Shown: positions 12,835 to 25,575, numbered from the stretch's first letter. The stretch is 64,000 nt of DNA from Rhytidiadelphus loreus (GCA_947034895.1 OX344763.1:19995001-20059000), one strand, 5' to 3'. A program made the numbers and translations. Notes: generated from the sequence alone by a model not told the origin.

Positions 12835-13640
12835 TGTCTTTCATGAATTTGGAAAAAATCTTAGTATTGTTGTTTCTAAAATCTATCTAAAAAGTCCAAG
12901 TTTGTTAGTTTTGGCAATTTTAAACTAATTCTCTGATTTTAGGAAATTAAATTAAATGATAAATTTAATTCATTTTTTCCAAGTTTTCAATGAATAGTAG
13001 TTTTATTCATTTTCCAATTGTTTAATAGTTTTTAGTTTAATATTCCAAAGATATTAGTTGTCTTTTGTTTTTATCTATTTGGCTTATTAGGCCTAATAAA
13101 ACAAATTCCCAAACTACAAACAAACAACTAATTTGGCTTTGGAATCCTAATTAATAACTAAAACCAAATGAAGGAATAGTATTCTAATAAAATAATAAAA
13201 AACAATAAAAAAACAAATCTATCGATGAATAGTAGAAAGAATAACTTGAATAAACAAATCAAAACAATGAGTCAAATGAATAGTTAGATTCTCACCTTAA
13301 TAGTTGTTTAATCTTCTAATTCCTTCACGTGTTGAATTTCTTCCTTCTTATTCTTCTTGTTCTTCAATCCTTCATTTGGTCTTTTGCAATTTGGAGTTGG
13401 CTATGGTGGGGAGAGAATTTGCATAAACGAGAGCGAATGTTAGTTTGAAATCCTTAGTGTTTAAATTTTTACCAAAATTTGTAAAAGAGTTTGGAGCGTG
13501 GCAACAACCGCCTTAGCTTATATTTCGTTTCTCGTGAAATTGCAAGTTGTTAAGGTCAATTTGTCTATGTGGCTATACTTGTTGATGGAATGGAGTTTTT
13601 TTAAAGTTGAACTCCCTCTCCAAGTTCTGGACTCCAACTC
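12835..13640. other. AT-rich spacer
   Basis: AT-rich, no recognised gene or repeat. The 13.3-13.45 kb part has the look of a promoter or leader but nothing confirms it. Confidence 0.3.
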
Positions 13641-14090
13641 CCTGGTTTCAGTTGTCCCGATCAAATTTGGTTCCGCCCCCAGTGCTGGTATTGTCAACAG
13701 TATACGTACCTTCTGGTTCCACGTTCCCCCGTTCCCGCGGTGCGTTCCCCTGTTCCCACGCTCTTTCGTCGGCTTCAGTCTCGCCCTAGTTTCTCCGCTC
13801 CTCCGTGATGCCACGCGGCGCGTCGCAATTGGCCGTCATTTTTGCTTGTTCCCGCGGCGCGTCCCCACGTTCCTACGCGTTCCCGCGGCGAGTTCCCACG
13901 TTTCCTTGGCTCTCCTGTCGGCTTCAGTTTCTTCCTGGCTTCCCCGCTCCTTCGTGCGTCCTTCCTCCGGCTGCTGGCTGTCTCGTCCTTCCTTCGGGCT
14001 GCTGGTTGTTCTGTCCTTCCTTCGGACTACTAGCTAGTCTTTCCTTCCTTCTGGCTATTGGTTGGTCCTTCCTTCCTTCGGGCTGAACGG
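13640..14090. repeat. GC-rich pyrimidine block with short tandem repeats
   Basis: A sharp GC-rich island in AT-rich DNA. It repeats 'gttcccgcggcg' style words at 13730-13900, then about five degenerate copies of a 24-29-bp unit 'gtccttccttcgggctg' at 13959-14085. Several frames stay open because the sequence is GC-rich and repetitive; none has protein character. Confidence 0.6.
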
Positions 14091-14360
14091 AATAACTTAA
14101 AATTTGGAATTTTGATTAAGAAATGAGCTGCTAAACGAAACAAAAGAAATTAAATTTGAGGAAGAGAAAATATAACCAAACTAACTTTTATGGATTTTTT
14201 AAGATGAACAATGGAGTTCTATCAAGCAAATAAACAATGGCAAATATGGAGGTCAAATACCTTCACCACTTGTCCAATGTTGAAAGAGAATTAAAACAAT
14301 GCAAGTTTGGACTTTAAATGCATTTCAACAAAGAATCTTTTTCGCGAATTCTTATTCTTA

Positions 14361-14710
14361 AAGTCAAAGCTTTGCCATACAAGATAATTCTAAGTTTCCA
14401 ATAGTAGATTTTTAACTTTTAAAAGTCAAAGCTCCGCCGTGTAGGGCAATTCAAGAATTAGTATTTTTCACAAAGGTAAATTTTAACCTGAGAAGGTCAA
14501 AGCTCCGGTGTGCGGGAGCAACTCCAGATTTTAACTGCCAAATTAAAGTGTCAAGTACCTATTTCCAGGTTTCAAAGTCAAAGCTCCGCCGTGCGGGAGC
14601 AATCTTAGGAAATAACAGACAAATTAACGTTTCAAGCACCCGTTTCCAGGTTTCAAAGTCAAAGCTCCGCCGTATGGGAGCAACCCCAGGAATAACCAGT
14701 ATCCAAGGAC
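14361..14710. repeat. Imperfect tandem repeat, about 62-81 bp
   Basis: Five units start with 'aagtcaaagctccgccgtg' or variants at 14361, 14423, 14493, 14574 and 14655. The last two share an 81-bp spacing and most of their sequence; earlier units are shorter and more diverged. Confidence 0.75.
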
Positions 14711-14844
14711 TCAAACTATTATTTTGAAACTCAATTCTTAAAAGAAGTACACATGACAGTGTTTAACCGAACATTAAAAACTAATTTCCAAAATTTCAAA
14801 CAAAGTTCTAGTTTAATCACTAAAGGAGGTACACATGACAGTGT

Positions 14845-15427
14845 CTAGGGGAGGACACTCTCACTACATTTGGGGTACCCACGTGTGGCGGTGGAAAAAG
14901 TAAAACATGTAATTCACCTTGAATAAACTATAATTTCATTCTAAAATTTTGAGCTTTGTTTAACAATGACTAAAGGTTTCTATTGACAAAAAATTCAATT
15001 CCAAATAACATAAGATATATTGTCTAGAAAGGGTTGAAAAATGAACTAAAATGGCATGTTCTCCAACTAAAATATTTATAGAGCTCACATGAAGATGACT
15101 ATTGCATCAATATTCAACCAAAATAAACTTTCAATAGAAAGCTATTCTATATAATTTTTTTTTCATTTTTCAAATTTTTTTTCTTATATAATATAGAGGT
15201 GTGAAAGTTATTTTCAGCTTTACAGTGTATCTTTTTTCTTCAAAAATTTATAACTAATTACTATTAGCACAAAAAAATACCAATAATTCAAAACATAAAC
15301 TTCTAAAGTAGTAAAATCTATCCATAATTTTTTTTTTGAAAAAGAAATTAAATTTTAAGGTGTATTACTTGTTTTACTTTTTCCGCCGCACGTAGGTTGC
15401 TAAAACATAGGGAGTGTCCTCCCCGGG
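14845..15427. mobile_element. hAT-like 583-bp MITE, copy 1
   Basis: Ends CTAGGGGAGGACACTC and, reversed, CCCGGGGAGGACACTC. Flanked by an 8-bp target duplication with one mismatch (gacagtgt/aacagtgt, 14837-14844 and 15428-15435). It has the same 583-bp length as the inverted-orientation copy at 39,995 and is nearly identical through the body. Non-coding. Confidence 0.9.
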
Positions 15428-16982
15428 AACAGTGTTTAACCAAACATTAGCAATTATTCAAACCAAACACCCGTTATACAACGAGTTTTGGCACATGGTG
15501 ATGCTCAAAACCTTTTGGCAAAGTCTAGCTTTGCCGCTTTAAAGTTTTAAGTTCACAGACTAGTATCAATTCGCACAAATAGTTGGTTAGTATCAAAAGA
15601 ACAATAAAATCAATTTAGAGTTTGGGAACTACTTCCACAACTTCCAAAATATCAAAGTTTTGGGGCTTGAAGCCTCCAAATTCAAGAAATAAGTTAGTTA
15701 ACACAAATAACACTAGAGTTAGGGGATTTCCTCCACCTAAACTTTTGAAAAGCAAAGTTTTGGGGCTTGAAGCCTCCAAATTCAAACAAGAAAAGAAAAG
15801 AAAGCTTTGAAGGGGCCCTCTGGACCTTCAAAGTACAAGAGAATAGAAGAAAATAGAAGAAAATAGCCAAAACTTGGCTTAAAAAGTGCTCCGACAAGTG
15901 TCGATAGCACGACAAGAGCAACAACAAGAATGGAACAAGAGAATGAGGGCTACGAACAACCTCGAGGAAGGGCCTTATATACTCGCTCCCGCCCCCCCCG
16001 GTAAGTTGTTCGTAATATTATCTTTACTTTCAATCTAGATATTTTGCTAAACTACCTAAACGCGTTTTCTAAATAATCTTTGATTAATGGGAAGGAAGGT
16101 TCTCAAGCGAGTTCCTTCTAGGCCCTACATGGCCTTAGAATCTTTTCCCAAATCAAATATTTGATTTTCCCAAAGATATTTTGAAAACCTACCTAATTAA
16201 CCGAGATATTTTGCATTTTAATCTAGGGTTAGTTCTAAATTGTCTTTCTTTAGTCCAAAAGATGGCTTCTTACGCAAGACAAGTATCTTGGGCAAATCCA
16301 ATCTTTGATTTTACAAGAGATATTTGCAAAATCAACCCAGATTAATCCAAAATTACCTTTTAAAAGTCAAGCTAAGGGCTGACCCTCTCTATCTTTTGAG
16401 GGACAACTCGAAACTGAAAACAAACTACGCCATCGCGTTCAGAAGACCCCAATTAGCCTACAGGACCCCTTACCCCTACCTCTCCAACCGTTTTAAAGTG
16501 CAAATTTGAGTCACAATAACTCATAATAAAAGTTTAAAAGCTAACTTTTGGAGTTTGCGTTTTTTGATGAAACTGTTGGTCTTGGGTGGTTTAGAATATT
16601 CGTGGGAGTAAGAATTGACCCTTGAAACGCTCCATTCGGACACCGCTAGCTCCTGGTACGCCAGTCAACCCGCCGCCAAGTTGTAAATTCTTGTAAAATT
16701 CGCTGTCGGTTCTAATTCTGGTAGTTGAGAATGTTGGAATGTCTTCAAACTTGAAAAGGATCTTTATTGGCACACAAAACACTATCCTAATTTTTAGTGA
16801 GATTTTACCGCAACATTGGTAATTTCTAGGAATTTACGAATGTAATTTTAAGCGGTTGACTTCCTATGGAGTCATCAAGGAGTTTTGTAAAATCCCGAAA
16901 CTTTTGGGCAATCTTCTACAAGATGTCCATCAACTAAGGGCAAAACCAAATCTCCAATAAGAATGCTATTTTTAGCAATTCT
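15428..16982. other. Spacer with a short direct repeat
   Basis: A 32-bp phrase beginning 'aaagttttggggcttgaag' occurs at about 15,654 and 15,752, 98 bp apart. A TATA-like 'ccttatatactcgctcccg' at 15,972 beside a C-tract resembles a promoter or LTR core, but no partner repeat or gene was found. The rest is unremarkable. Confidence 0.35.
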
Positions 16983-17125
16983 TTAATCATTTCCACCCGG
17001 GGGGGAAATTATTCTTGATACCGGGGGAATCTTGGATGATCGGGCTTCTATATGACCTCCTGGCATGCTTTGACCTAGAAAAGCACCTCTCTGTATGTTC
17101 CAATCATCATTTCCTCCATCTTGGT
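16983..17125 (-). CDS. Possible terminal coding exon, unidentified
   Basis: From a CACAG acceptor at 17126, 46 codons run open to TAA at 16983. The end is rich in Gly, Pro and Ser (GAFLGQSMPGG ... SRIISPPGG). The Pro-Pro-Gly-Gly tail recalls small plant microtubule-associated proteins of the SPIRAL1 or HN1 type, but that is a resemblance, not an assignment. No other exon was found; likely a stranded fragment. Confidence 0.25.
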
Positions 17126-17684
17126 CTGTGAATAACTGTATTTCTCAAAATTACCTGCAAACAACAAATCTAACTCTTTCGAGTTGGATTTGGACTGACT
17201 CGGACTAGACTCTAACTTTGAACCAGTTTGTTACATGTATACTTATAGCTGTTGTATTACATGAACAAGACACTATGGCTGGTTAACTCTCAAATTCTCA
17301 CTTCGCTCGGAATTACTGACTTAACTACTTATTTTTACTAAAAAGACCTAAAACTAGTGAAAATGTAACGTCTTACATGTTTCACACATTTAAGGCCATC
17401 ACACCACTTTGGTAGGGACTTCTACCAAAACCCACAATAACTGTATTTTTATATGTTTTTTCCTATTTTTCACTCAAAAATTAACTAAAAATCGCGAAAA
17501 ATAAGTTCAGAGTTCCAAGTGCCAACTTGAGGGCTCACAACTTTCAAAAATCTAACCTCTTTGGCTTTGTTCCTTCCAAAATTGGCCTTCATAGTGAAGC
17601 CAATAGGAGGGACATAGGTCCAAAAGAAAAACCCTAGTCCTAATGTGAAAAATGTTGTCTGGGCTAGTATTTGTACTAGAGGAG
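17126..17684. other. Spacer, nothing recognised
   Basis: AT-rich DNA upstream of the possible exon on the minus strand. No second exon could be joined. Confidence 0.3.
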
Positions 17685-17863
17685 AACCTTTCTAAAGTAA
17701 TAAGGCTAGGATTGGGTTGACTATATTACATTAGAGAGGTTATTATATTAGGGAAGGTCATTGCATTAATGACGTTTGTATGCAACCCAGGCCAAGATTG
17801 GGCAATTGATACTACCATAGAGAGGTTTATTACTTTAGAGAATATTTTTTAGAGAGGTTCTAT
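17685..17863. mobile_element. Small MITE with AGAGAGGTT ends
   Basis: Left end 'agaacctttctaaagtaata' and right end 'ttagagaggttct' are inverted, with internal 'ttagagaggttatta' motifs. Short elements with repeated AGAGAGGTT and AAAGTAATAA motifs are common in plant genomes. No target duplication identified. Confidence 0.4.
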
Positions 17864-19458
17864 TGTATGTGGGTTTTGGTGAAATATCGCAAAATACTGA
17901 CCTCATAACCAAGGCAACACTCAAAGATTTTGTCCAAAATCATGTAGATGAACATTTTGTAGACACTTTAATTTATTGCATTGTCTCATCTTCACCAACT
18001 GAAGGAAAAAGGAAAAAGATTATTTTTAATAAATAGGTGAGATGAAATATTCTAAAGTTGTTGGATGTTAAATTTCAACAAACATATGAAGAGGAATATA
18101 AAAAGCTAATATCATGGTCAAACAAATTGTAGCACAAGTCTTTATAGAAAAGGTCGAAAGGAGCATGGATGTCCATGAATGCAAAGGGTATATAGATACA
18201 TATGTATTTATTACCATTCATTCATAGTAGATTTGGCACTCATATGCCAAATATTTATTTAAAGTGAAATAATAAAGTTTGGCAACATTGAATTTGATTT
18301 ATTGTATTTTAGCAATGTTTGAAAACTTTAACAAAATTACCACATAAGAGGTTCAAATTGGAGACTTTCATGACGTAAGGTCCCCAATGAGTAACCATTA
18401 GAAATTGCCTCAATCTCACATTGAATCCCCATCAACAAACTTACTCATATTAATTGATAGTCTGAGTCCCAAATATTGTTTTCATGAATTATCTTGTAAT
18501 TCGGCACATGATAACAATAATTTTTACATTTTTTTATCTAAAGTCCCAAATTGAATTGATAACTTAATTATAATACTTCTAAAATTGAATGAAAATATGT
18601 AAGGATGACAACGGAACCATTTGTTTAGAAGCAAACGTGACAAATGCAACCATGACACCCTTTAAAAAAAATTCAATACAAGAGATATGTATGTACATAT
18701 CTATTGAAGGTACACATTAGAATTGTCCAAGAACCCATCATACATATGCAAATTGAAAATGCAAGAACACACAATTATGCCACATTTAACTACTTTTGAA
18801 CTTTAGAAAGTTTAGAATTAGTAATGGTCATCGGGAGAAAAAAAACTAGTCATCAAGAGATAATACAAAACATTAAGAGATCTAGGTAAAACATCGGGAG
18901 ATCTATACAAACATCGGGGGATCCCTCGATGTTATTATTTAGAGATCTTTGGATGTTTTGTTTAGAATTCATTGAATAGTCTAGAAGTAGTTAATTATTT
19001 TTCGCATAATTCAAAGCCAATTCAATAGTGATGAATGCTTGACTCCACTTGGCAACCATGGTACTAGTATACAAGCCTAGAAATGTGAGCCTATGAGCCT
19101 TGAGCCTAGGCACATAGGTATTCTACAACTATTGGAGATGTTTATAATATACATACTTATAATATAAACATCCTATAACTATGGAAGGTGCCTATAATAT
19201 AGACACCTATAATATAAATATCCTATAACCATGAAAGGTGCTTATAACATAGACATCTATAATATAATTAGGCACCTATAATATAAACATCATATAACTA
19301 TAGAAGGTGCCTATGACATAGGCTCCTATGCTCATTTGCTCAAAATCTTAAGCTCACATAATAGCAACCGTGTTGGCAACCACACCATTTTAAGCTCCAT
19401 GTAAGGTTGATAACAAACGCCTTATAGATCTATAGCTACAACCAGAGACTCTTTTAGT
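17864..19458. other. AT-rich spacer with a degenerate tandem repeat
   Basis: Mostly featureless. At 19,100-19,330 a degenerate repeat cycles 'aggtgcctataatatagac' and 'cctataactatg' phrases with periods of about 35-70 bp. At 18,830-18,960 short 'catcgggagat' repeats occur. No gene. Confidence 0.4.
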
Positions 19459-19831
19459 CTACAAAACTTTAAGAATAATGGGCATGCCAAACTTTGTTGT
19501 TTGCATCAAAGATTAGATGGGACAAGACTTATATTTTGGAGAAGGCAATAATTGAAACCGCCAAAGTACTATGGTCAACACAATCGTCGCTTCCATGTTT
19601 GGAAAATTGTTTCCAAGGCAAGTCCTTGGATCCAACCCAAAAGGGATAAATGCTTGTAGATATGAGCAAGCTTTTGACACTTTATTGGCAATTCTTCCCG
19701 GATTGAACTCTCCCACGTCAGCTCCCCAATAGACTTTGTCTTGGTGAATGGTTGTCATTGCACATTCGATCATCATGCCCTTCGGCACAAACAATCCTTT
19801 CAACTGCAAATCCTTTATTACCATTCTTGTC
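19459..19831 (-). pseudogene. Cytochrome P450 last-exon remnant, CYP72-clan-like
   Basis: Starts at a TTTCTAG acceptor (19832). Residues in order: 'LFVPKGMMIE', the conserved 'IHQDKVYWG', 'EFNPGRIAN' (the PERF region with R retained), and the heme loop 'FIPFGLDPRTCLGNNF' with its cysteine. This is the C-terminal exon of a microsomal P450, an oxygenase using a heme thiolate. A TAA interrupts the frame at 19513-19515; the same frame then gives the usual tail 'KFGMPIILKVL' and a TAG at 19459. No upstream P450 exon is visible nearby, so it is a stranded fragment. It is the best evidence that the host is a land plant. Confidence 0.8.
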
Positions 19832-20053
19832 CTAGAAATGAGAGGTGGAAATAGTCATAGGGTTTCATTCCATATCATTCATTCATTCCCACCTGCATGT
19901 CATATCCGAAAAGAAACATTAAATGTTAAACTCCATCAATCAATCACTAAAGGAGCAACTCCGAGAAGCTCCAAACTCCCAACCAAACAATTGTTTGTAG
20001 TGTACATAAGAAGGGTTTTAAATACATTGTTTAGATTGAATTTATTTAACTAG

Positions 20054-20168
20054 GTTTCACAAAGTATAAATTAAGTAGGTTAAAGTATAAACCTTTGAAT
20101 ATTTACTCTTCTTTATACTTTGTGAAACTCTTCCTATATTCAAAGGTTTATACTTTTACCTACTTAAT
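20054..20168. repeat. Two interleaved inverted repeats
   Basis: Arm a (20054-20070) pairs perfectly over 17 bp with a' (20112-20128). Arm b (20070-20102) pairs at 32 of 33 positions with b' (20136-20168). The order a-b-a'-b' is interleaved, not nested, so a transcript could form a pseudoknot but not a simple hairpin. No gene is attached. Confidence 0.85.
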
Positions 20169-20695
20169 CTAAAACCTAAACCAAATAATTTGTTCTTCAT
20201 TTCTTATTGTACATCCATGGTGCCATAGACCATAAATAAATACACATAGTTTTAAACATAGCTTGACACATAGTGTGCTTGTTTTATCTTTTAAAATTAA
20301 TTACTCAACTAGTAGTACAACTATTGTACCATCTACAAAAACTACCCATGACTACATTAGAAAAATTAGTATTTTTCCTAAGTTTTGCTAGAACTCATTA
20401 AAATTTGATAATTTTTTCAAAATTTAAATAAAAATTTGTAACGATGAAACCATGACCATCCATCTACATGAAAATGTGATGGATGATATTATGACCTCTT
20501 TGTATTTACTATATAAGATAGAGGATAGGATTGCATCTCCTCTATGCATGTGTCAAAGATTTGAGTAGTAAAATGTTAGGACAATGTAGATTTAAAACGC
20601 AATTGGAAAAGGGACTATAAAGGGTATCCTAAATTTCTGATGCAATCATGAGGTTGAGTGTACTTACCACTTTGAGGTACAACAAAGCACTAATA

Positions 20696-20981
20696 GGAAA
20701 TTTTATAAAAATGTCAGTATTCTGTGTGCCATTTTCAAATTGCTCGGTTTGAACCATAAAATTGACATCTAGGATAGGTGTAGATTTCAAAAATCTAGAA
20801 CTTACATAGATTTCAAACTGCGCGGTCTAAAATCTAAAAGTACCAACTTAAATAGATTTCATACATTTAGGAATGATATAGATTTAAGAAATCTAGGACA
20901 ATTGTACATTTTAAATTGCAAGGTTGAACTATAAAAACTATGAAAGTTGCAAAATTTCACCATTTTAACAAAATTGCCCAT
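20696..20981. mobile_element. MITE family 1, near-complete copy
   Basis: Left end 'ggaaattttataaaaatg' is a diverged version of the family terminus; the right end 'ccattttaacaaaattgccc' is intact. The interior carries the 'gtagatttc...aaatctag' phrases. Confidence 0.65.
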
Positions 20982-21045
20982 GTTGTCTAATGCAACTATG
21001 TAATACACCAAGACATCCAATCTACAAATTTGCATTACTACATGG

Positions 21046-21367
21046 ATGGGCAATTTCATTAAAATGGCAGTATTCCATGTGCCATTTTCAAACCGCTCGA
21101 TCTAAATTGTAAAAGTGACATCTAGGACAGGTATAGATTTTAGAAATCTTTCATTGATATAGATTTTAAAAATCTAGGACTAATATAGATTTCAGACCAA
21201 GCAGATTGAATTCTAAAAACGACATCTAGGACGGATGTAGATTTAAGACATCTAAGAAAGGTATAAATTTCAAACATCTAATATGTTTGTACATTTTAGA
21301 CCACCCAATCTGAACTGCAAAAATTGCCAAATTAGTAGAATGGCGCCATTTTAATGAAATTGCCCAT
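21046..21367. mobile_element. MITE family 1, complete copy
   Basis: Best copy of the family: ATGGGCAATTTC at the left and GAAATTGCCCAT at the right, about 320 bp, with matching 'ttaaaatgg/ccattttaa' inside. It lies 65 bp from the previous copy. Confidence 0.8.
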
Positions 21368-22095
21368 ATGGGTTGATAAAAAAAACTTATAGTGTTTTTT
21401 GCATTTGGAAGTAGCAAATGGAGGTGTTGATGAAGTGTGTGATGCGCCTATATCATTGTACACTAGCTTACAAAGTCCACAAGACCACAACAATGTTGAA
21501 AATCCTAGACTTCAAACAAAGAATCATCTTTATTTTGTATTAGCTAGGAAAGTTAGGCCCTCCTAAGTATCATGTGAAAAAAACATCCATCCTATAATAT
21601 TAATCCCTTTTGTTCTTTCATTTGTCTTGAATTACTTGTCTCATTTAGCAATGTACTTCAAACTTGATGATAAGATTGCAGATAATTTTTTTGTTTTTGA
21701 CATTAATTAATGAAGTGAAGTATAAAAAGTTTACTTTATTACTCAGTTTATTATCCATTTTATAGATAAAAAATATTCTTAAAATTGAGTTTTTTTATAG
21801 CAATTGAAAGTTGACTAGGTTAAAGACCAAATGACATTGAACTTTTCATAGAATCTAAGGTGAAAACACCCATTCCTATATCCATTTGCAAAAAACACCA
21901 GTTCTATTCTTTGTCACAATCGGAGTGATGTTGTTATCATCTGCTATAACTTTTGAAGCACAAGTCCAATGAACATGAAATTTGTTTTTAACATGTCTAA
22001 CTTGATGGTAATCAGACCCCTTATTTTTTAGAAATTAAAAAAAAAATTATATTTAAAAATTATTTTTGTTAATTTGTCACACTTTGAGGTTTAGG
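21368..22095. other. AT-rich spacer
   Basis: No recognised gene or repeat. Confidence 0.3.
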
Positions 22096-22340
22096 CATTA
22101 GATGGGATTTTGCTTCATTAGAGGGATGCGAGTTCCTTGCAGTTTCCAAACTCCTAAAATGCAACCACTTAGCTTATTGACGTGGCCGAGAGATTGCCAT
22201 GCCAATAAATAATTATTTTTTATTTTTTATTTTTTATTTAATATTTTTTAAATGATTTATTTCCAGACAATAGTAGTTGGTTTTGAGCAACGGGAACCAA
22301 CTTGAAATGACCCTCCCGAAGGATTAAATTCTATCTAATG
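22096..22340. mobile_element. MITE family 2, copy 2
   Basis: Ends CATTAGATGGGATT and, reversed, CATTAGATAGAATT; shares 'gcgagttcc' and 'tggccgagagattgcca' with copy 1 at 11.3 kb. A short A/T homopolymer-rich core lies between. Confidence 0.65.
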
Positions 22341-22948
22341 ATTTTTTAGTACATTAGAAGTCAAGATCCATATATAATGATTTAGAACTGAAATTTTTGT
22401 GGTCGATTTGCATAGTAGGAAAGCATGTATTTGCCAAAGGAAATATGAAAATATATTATTTTATGTCCTCCACATGAGTGTAAAAAACACTCCCATTGCA
22501 TACAATTTTTGGACAGTGAAGGTGTTTCTAAGATTATTCTTTTGGTGAAATCTCATCACCATCAACTCTTTCCAAACGGAAAAATTTTAGTTTTAAGAAA
22601 AAATTCTTTTCCTATTTTTTACAAATTAAAATGTCAAAGTACCTATTTTCATGAGATTTTGCACTTTTCTAGTTCTCCTACTTAGAGAATTTTTCTATGC
22701 TTTTCCTTCCTTAAGTACCTTTTTTTGTAAAGGTTTATACATTAGATGTATTTTTCATGTTCTTTAAAAAAAATTAAATTTTTTTTAAAGTACTCCAAAA
22801 GAAGATCATGAATATTGTGTAAATGCTACAAAAACAAGGGGGTGTTTTTGACTTGCAACAACCCTCTTGTATCTTAGATTTCCATTGAATCATCCCTAAA
22901 CTTGCATTAAAATATCCTTAAAAAGTGTCATTAAACTATCTCCATACA

Positions 22949-23215
22949 AGCAATTTTATTAAAATGGCAAAATTTTGCAACTTTGGCAATTTTTACAATT
23001 CTAACTGGATGGTTTGAAATGTGCAATTGTTCTAGATTTCTTAAACCTATATCATTCCTAAATGTCAAAAATCTACACCAGTCCTAGTTTTTTGAAACCT
23101 ATATAAGTCCAAGATTTTTGAAATCTATACCTATCATAGATGTCACTTTTACAATTTAGACTGGGTAGTCTAAAAAGGGCACATAGAATATCACCATTTT
23201 AACAAGATTCTCCAT
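22949..23215. mobile_element. MITE family 1, inverted copy
   Basis: Left 'gcaattttattaaaatggc' and right 'ccattttaacaagattctcc'. The interior runs in the opposite sense to the copies at 20.7 and 21.0 kb, e.g. 'ctagatttcttaaaccta'. Confidence 0.6.
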
Positions 23216-23951
23216 CTATGCTTAATTATGCAATTGGTTGACTTCAAATTTTGTCAAATTTTGATTTCAAATCCATCTATAATTATGATTTCAATGGTCT
23301 AGAACTCTAGAGAGTCTCTACTTTGAAAATTCATAAAAAAATACATGCCATAATTATCTAGAAAACCTTTTTTTTTTAATTCATGATTTTCAATTGCTAA
23401 TACTATAAAAATATTATTTTTAGGGAAAGGTACCTCGAAGTATATTGAATTGCTTATTTTGATACTTCTGGATGCTTCCACCGTATTGAATTCCAAGTTG
23501 TTCTTGAAAAAATCTAAACACAAAGAGAAGGTAAAGTTTCCTTCTCATTAAAGCTTGTTCTTATTTGTATGTCAATGGTACTTTGTCTTTATTGTTACCT
23601 CTAATTTATGATCTTCCTTTTATTGCAATTAATAGTCAAGATAATTCACTTTTTTTGCACTTGAGAGCTTTCATTGCACATTGCGCATTGCACGTTCATT
23701 CAAAATCATCTAATTGTAACAAGCATGAGGTGGAGGGAGTATGGTATATCCACCCATAGTCAACCATTTAAGCAATTCTACACATGTTCTTGAGCACTAT
23801 AAGGTAATGTAAATTTTCTGCCATGTAGGAAGATAGAAATCATGAGGTCAAGAATGGGTGGTTCTACCATACTTGGTTGGACACTCTTGAAGTGAAAATT
23901 ACAAATTCTTTTGCAATTGGTCAATAGTAAGGTTAGTATTATGTCCAAGTT

Positions 23952-24879
23952 TGTACAATGGGTACAATTCATTTACAAATTTTTGGATCTTTCTAAGATT
24001 AGAAGAACTTTGGGAGGCCCATGCGTGCTCAAAAATGGATGGAATTTCGAATTTCGAATTTCATTGGAATCACATTGAAATCTATTTCATCATCATTACA
24101 AACACATATATGTAATTGAAAATCATACAAAGATTGTGATGTTTTCTATACACCATGTACTATCTAGTGTTGCTAACATTTGTGAAAATTACAACTTCTA
24201 TTCAATGATACATATAAGAAATGAACCTTCACAATTGCTTTAGAGATATTTATTCCCATACCACTTGAATTGCTTGTATGATTTCTTGCTTGTTCTTCAC
24301 CCAAATGCAAAAAATCTTTGACTATCCTCCATAGGTTCTTTATAAAATGGTAGATAGTGTATAAGAGGAATCCAGATTATTGTATGATTTTAAATTATTC
24401 ATTTTTTACTTGTTATGAAGTTGAAGTGCACTTCATTGCAATTCCAATGCAATTTGTGGTTTCAAATTTGCTTCATTTTTTAGCATGCTAAAGTAGTCTA
24501 CTCTTAAAGCGACCAATTAAGAGCTGATTGTCATTTCAAGGAAGCTAAACCTTTTGAAACAATTTTAGGTAAATTTTCATAGGATGGAAATAGGAATTGG
24601 AATCTAAACCAAGTTGTTTCATATTTTTTGGACCTTCAAGGAATTAGTTACAAATTTTTGAAGTTGAAACATAGTGGTCACTAACATCGTCCACCTTTTG
24701 AAATGTACATTGCTAGTACATTGAAGAAAGCAAAATGTACCTCTGTATCATGATTGCTTTTAGAGCATGGGCGCTTTTAGAACATACTAGTATACTACCT
24801 TAGAACTTTCTAAAGTTGCTGCACTTTTTAGTGAAAATTGATTGAAAAATTAGTAAATGAACTGTACCCCACTGTACAG
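23952..24879. mobile_element. MITE family 3 (TGTACA ends), copy 1
   Basis: Left end TGTACAATGGGTACAATTC and right end, reversed, TGTACAGTGGGGTACAGTTC; both continue into 'atttac'. About 0.93 kb, non-coding. The flanks 'ccaagttt' and 'actgggattactaag' match an uninterrupted version near 4,318-4,345, which acts as an empty site. Confidence 0.65.
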
Positions 24880-25030
24880 CAACTGGGATTACTAAGAATA
24901 CTTCCTAGTCTAAGAGAGCATCCGTGAGGTCAGCATTTTCACCTTTCCACCGTTCGGTGACCAAGCTATTGACAACAAATGTGTGCTGATGCCAAAGTGA
25001 CAAAGAAATACAATATTTTCACAATGATCT

Positions 25031-25575
25031 AAGGTAAACCAGCCCATGACAGGCAAACCACCCATGACAGACACCTACGACCCCCCCCATTACAGTCATT
25101 TATCAATCTATGAGAGACTTTTTCTGAAAAATGGGGTTAAGATTGCATTGGGCTGATTTGTAGTTGTTATCAAAGCCTTGGGATACAGTCATGAAGTTAT
25201 TAGTAACTGTCATGGACACTTATACCAATCTAGTCTAAATTGGTAGTAAAAAATAGTTTTTTTATTTCTTAATGTCATGTCCATGTTAGAAAGTCTTGTA
25301 GCCATCTTAGAAAATGCTATGACTGTTTTAGGAGGGAAGATGACCATCATGGAAACACTTTTTTGCTGATTCGGGGTAGTCTACAGGCTGTTTTTGGCTT
25401 ACTAGACAGCACACTTCAAAAATTCACAAAAAATTCAGATTTTGTCCAAAAATTAAAATTTCAGTTGCTTTCTTCATTTCTCACATGTGTCTTTGTATGA
25501 AAAAAAAATTGATTATTCTTGCTAATGGCAACAGACCACATCAGGCAATCTGCCTGTCATAGGCTGGTTTACCTT
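25031..25575. mobile_element. MITE family 4 (AAGGTAAACC ends)
   Basis: A 24-bp terminal inverted repeat with one mismatch: AAGGTAAACCAGCC then (C/T)ATGACAGGC. 545 bp, non-coding, with internal 'cat(g)acag' echoes. The related repeat at 27,440 reads across this position without it. Confidence 0.8.

Noticed and set aside
13498..14086. Long open frames in the GC-rich block
   Set aside because: Overlapping frames are all Ser/Phe/Pro-rich, caused by tandem pyrimidine repeats; no family resemblance and no splice context.
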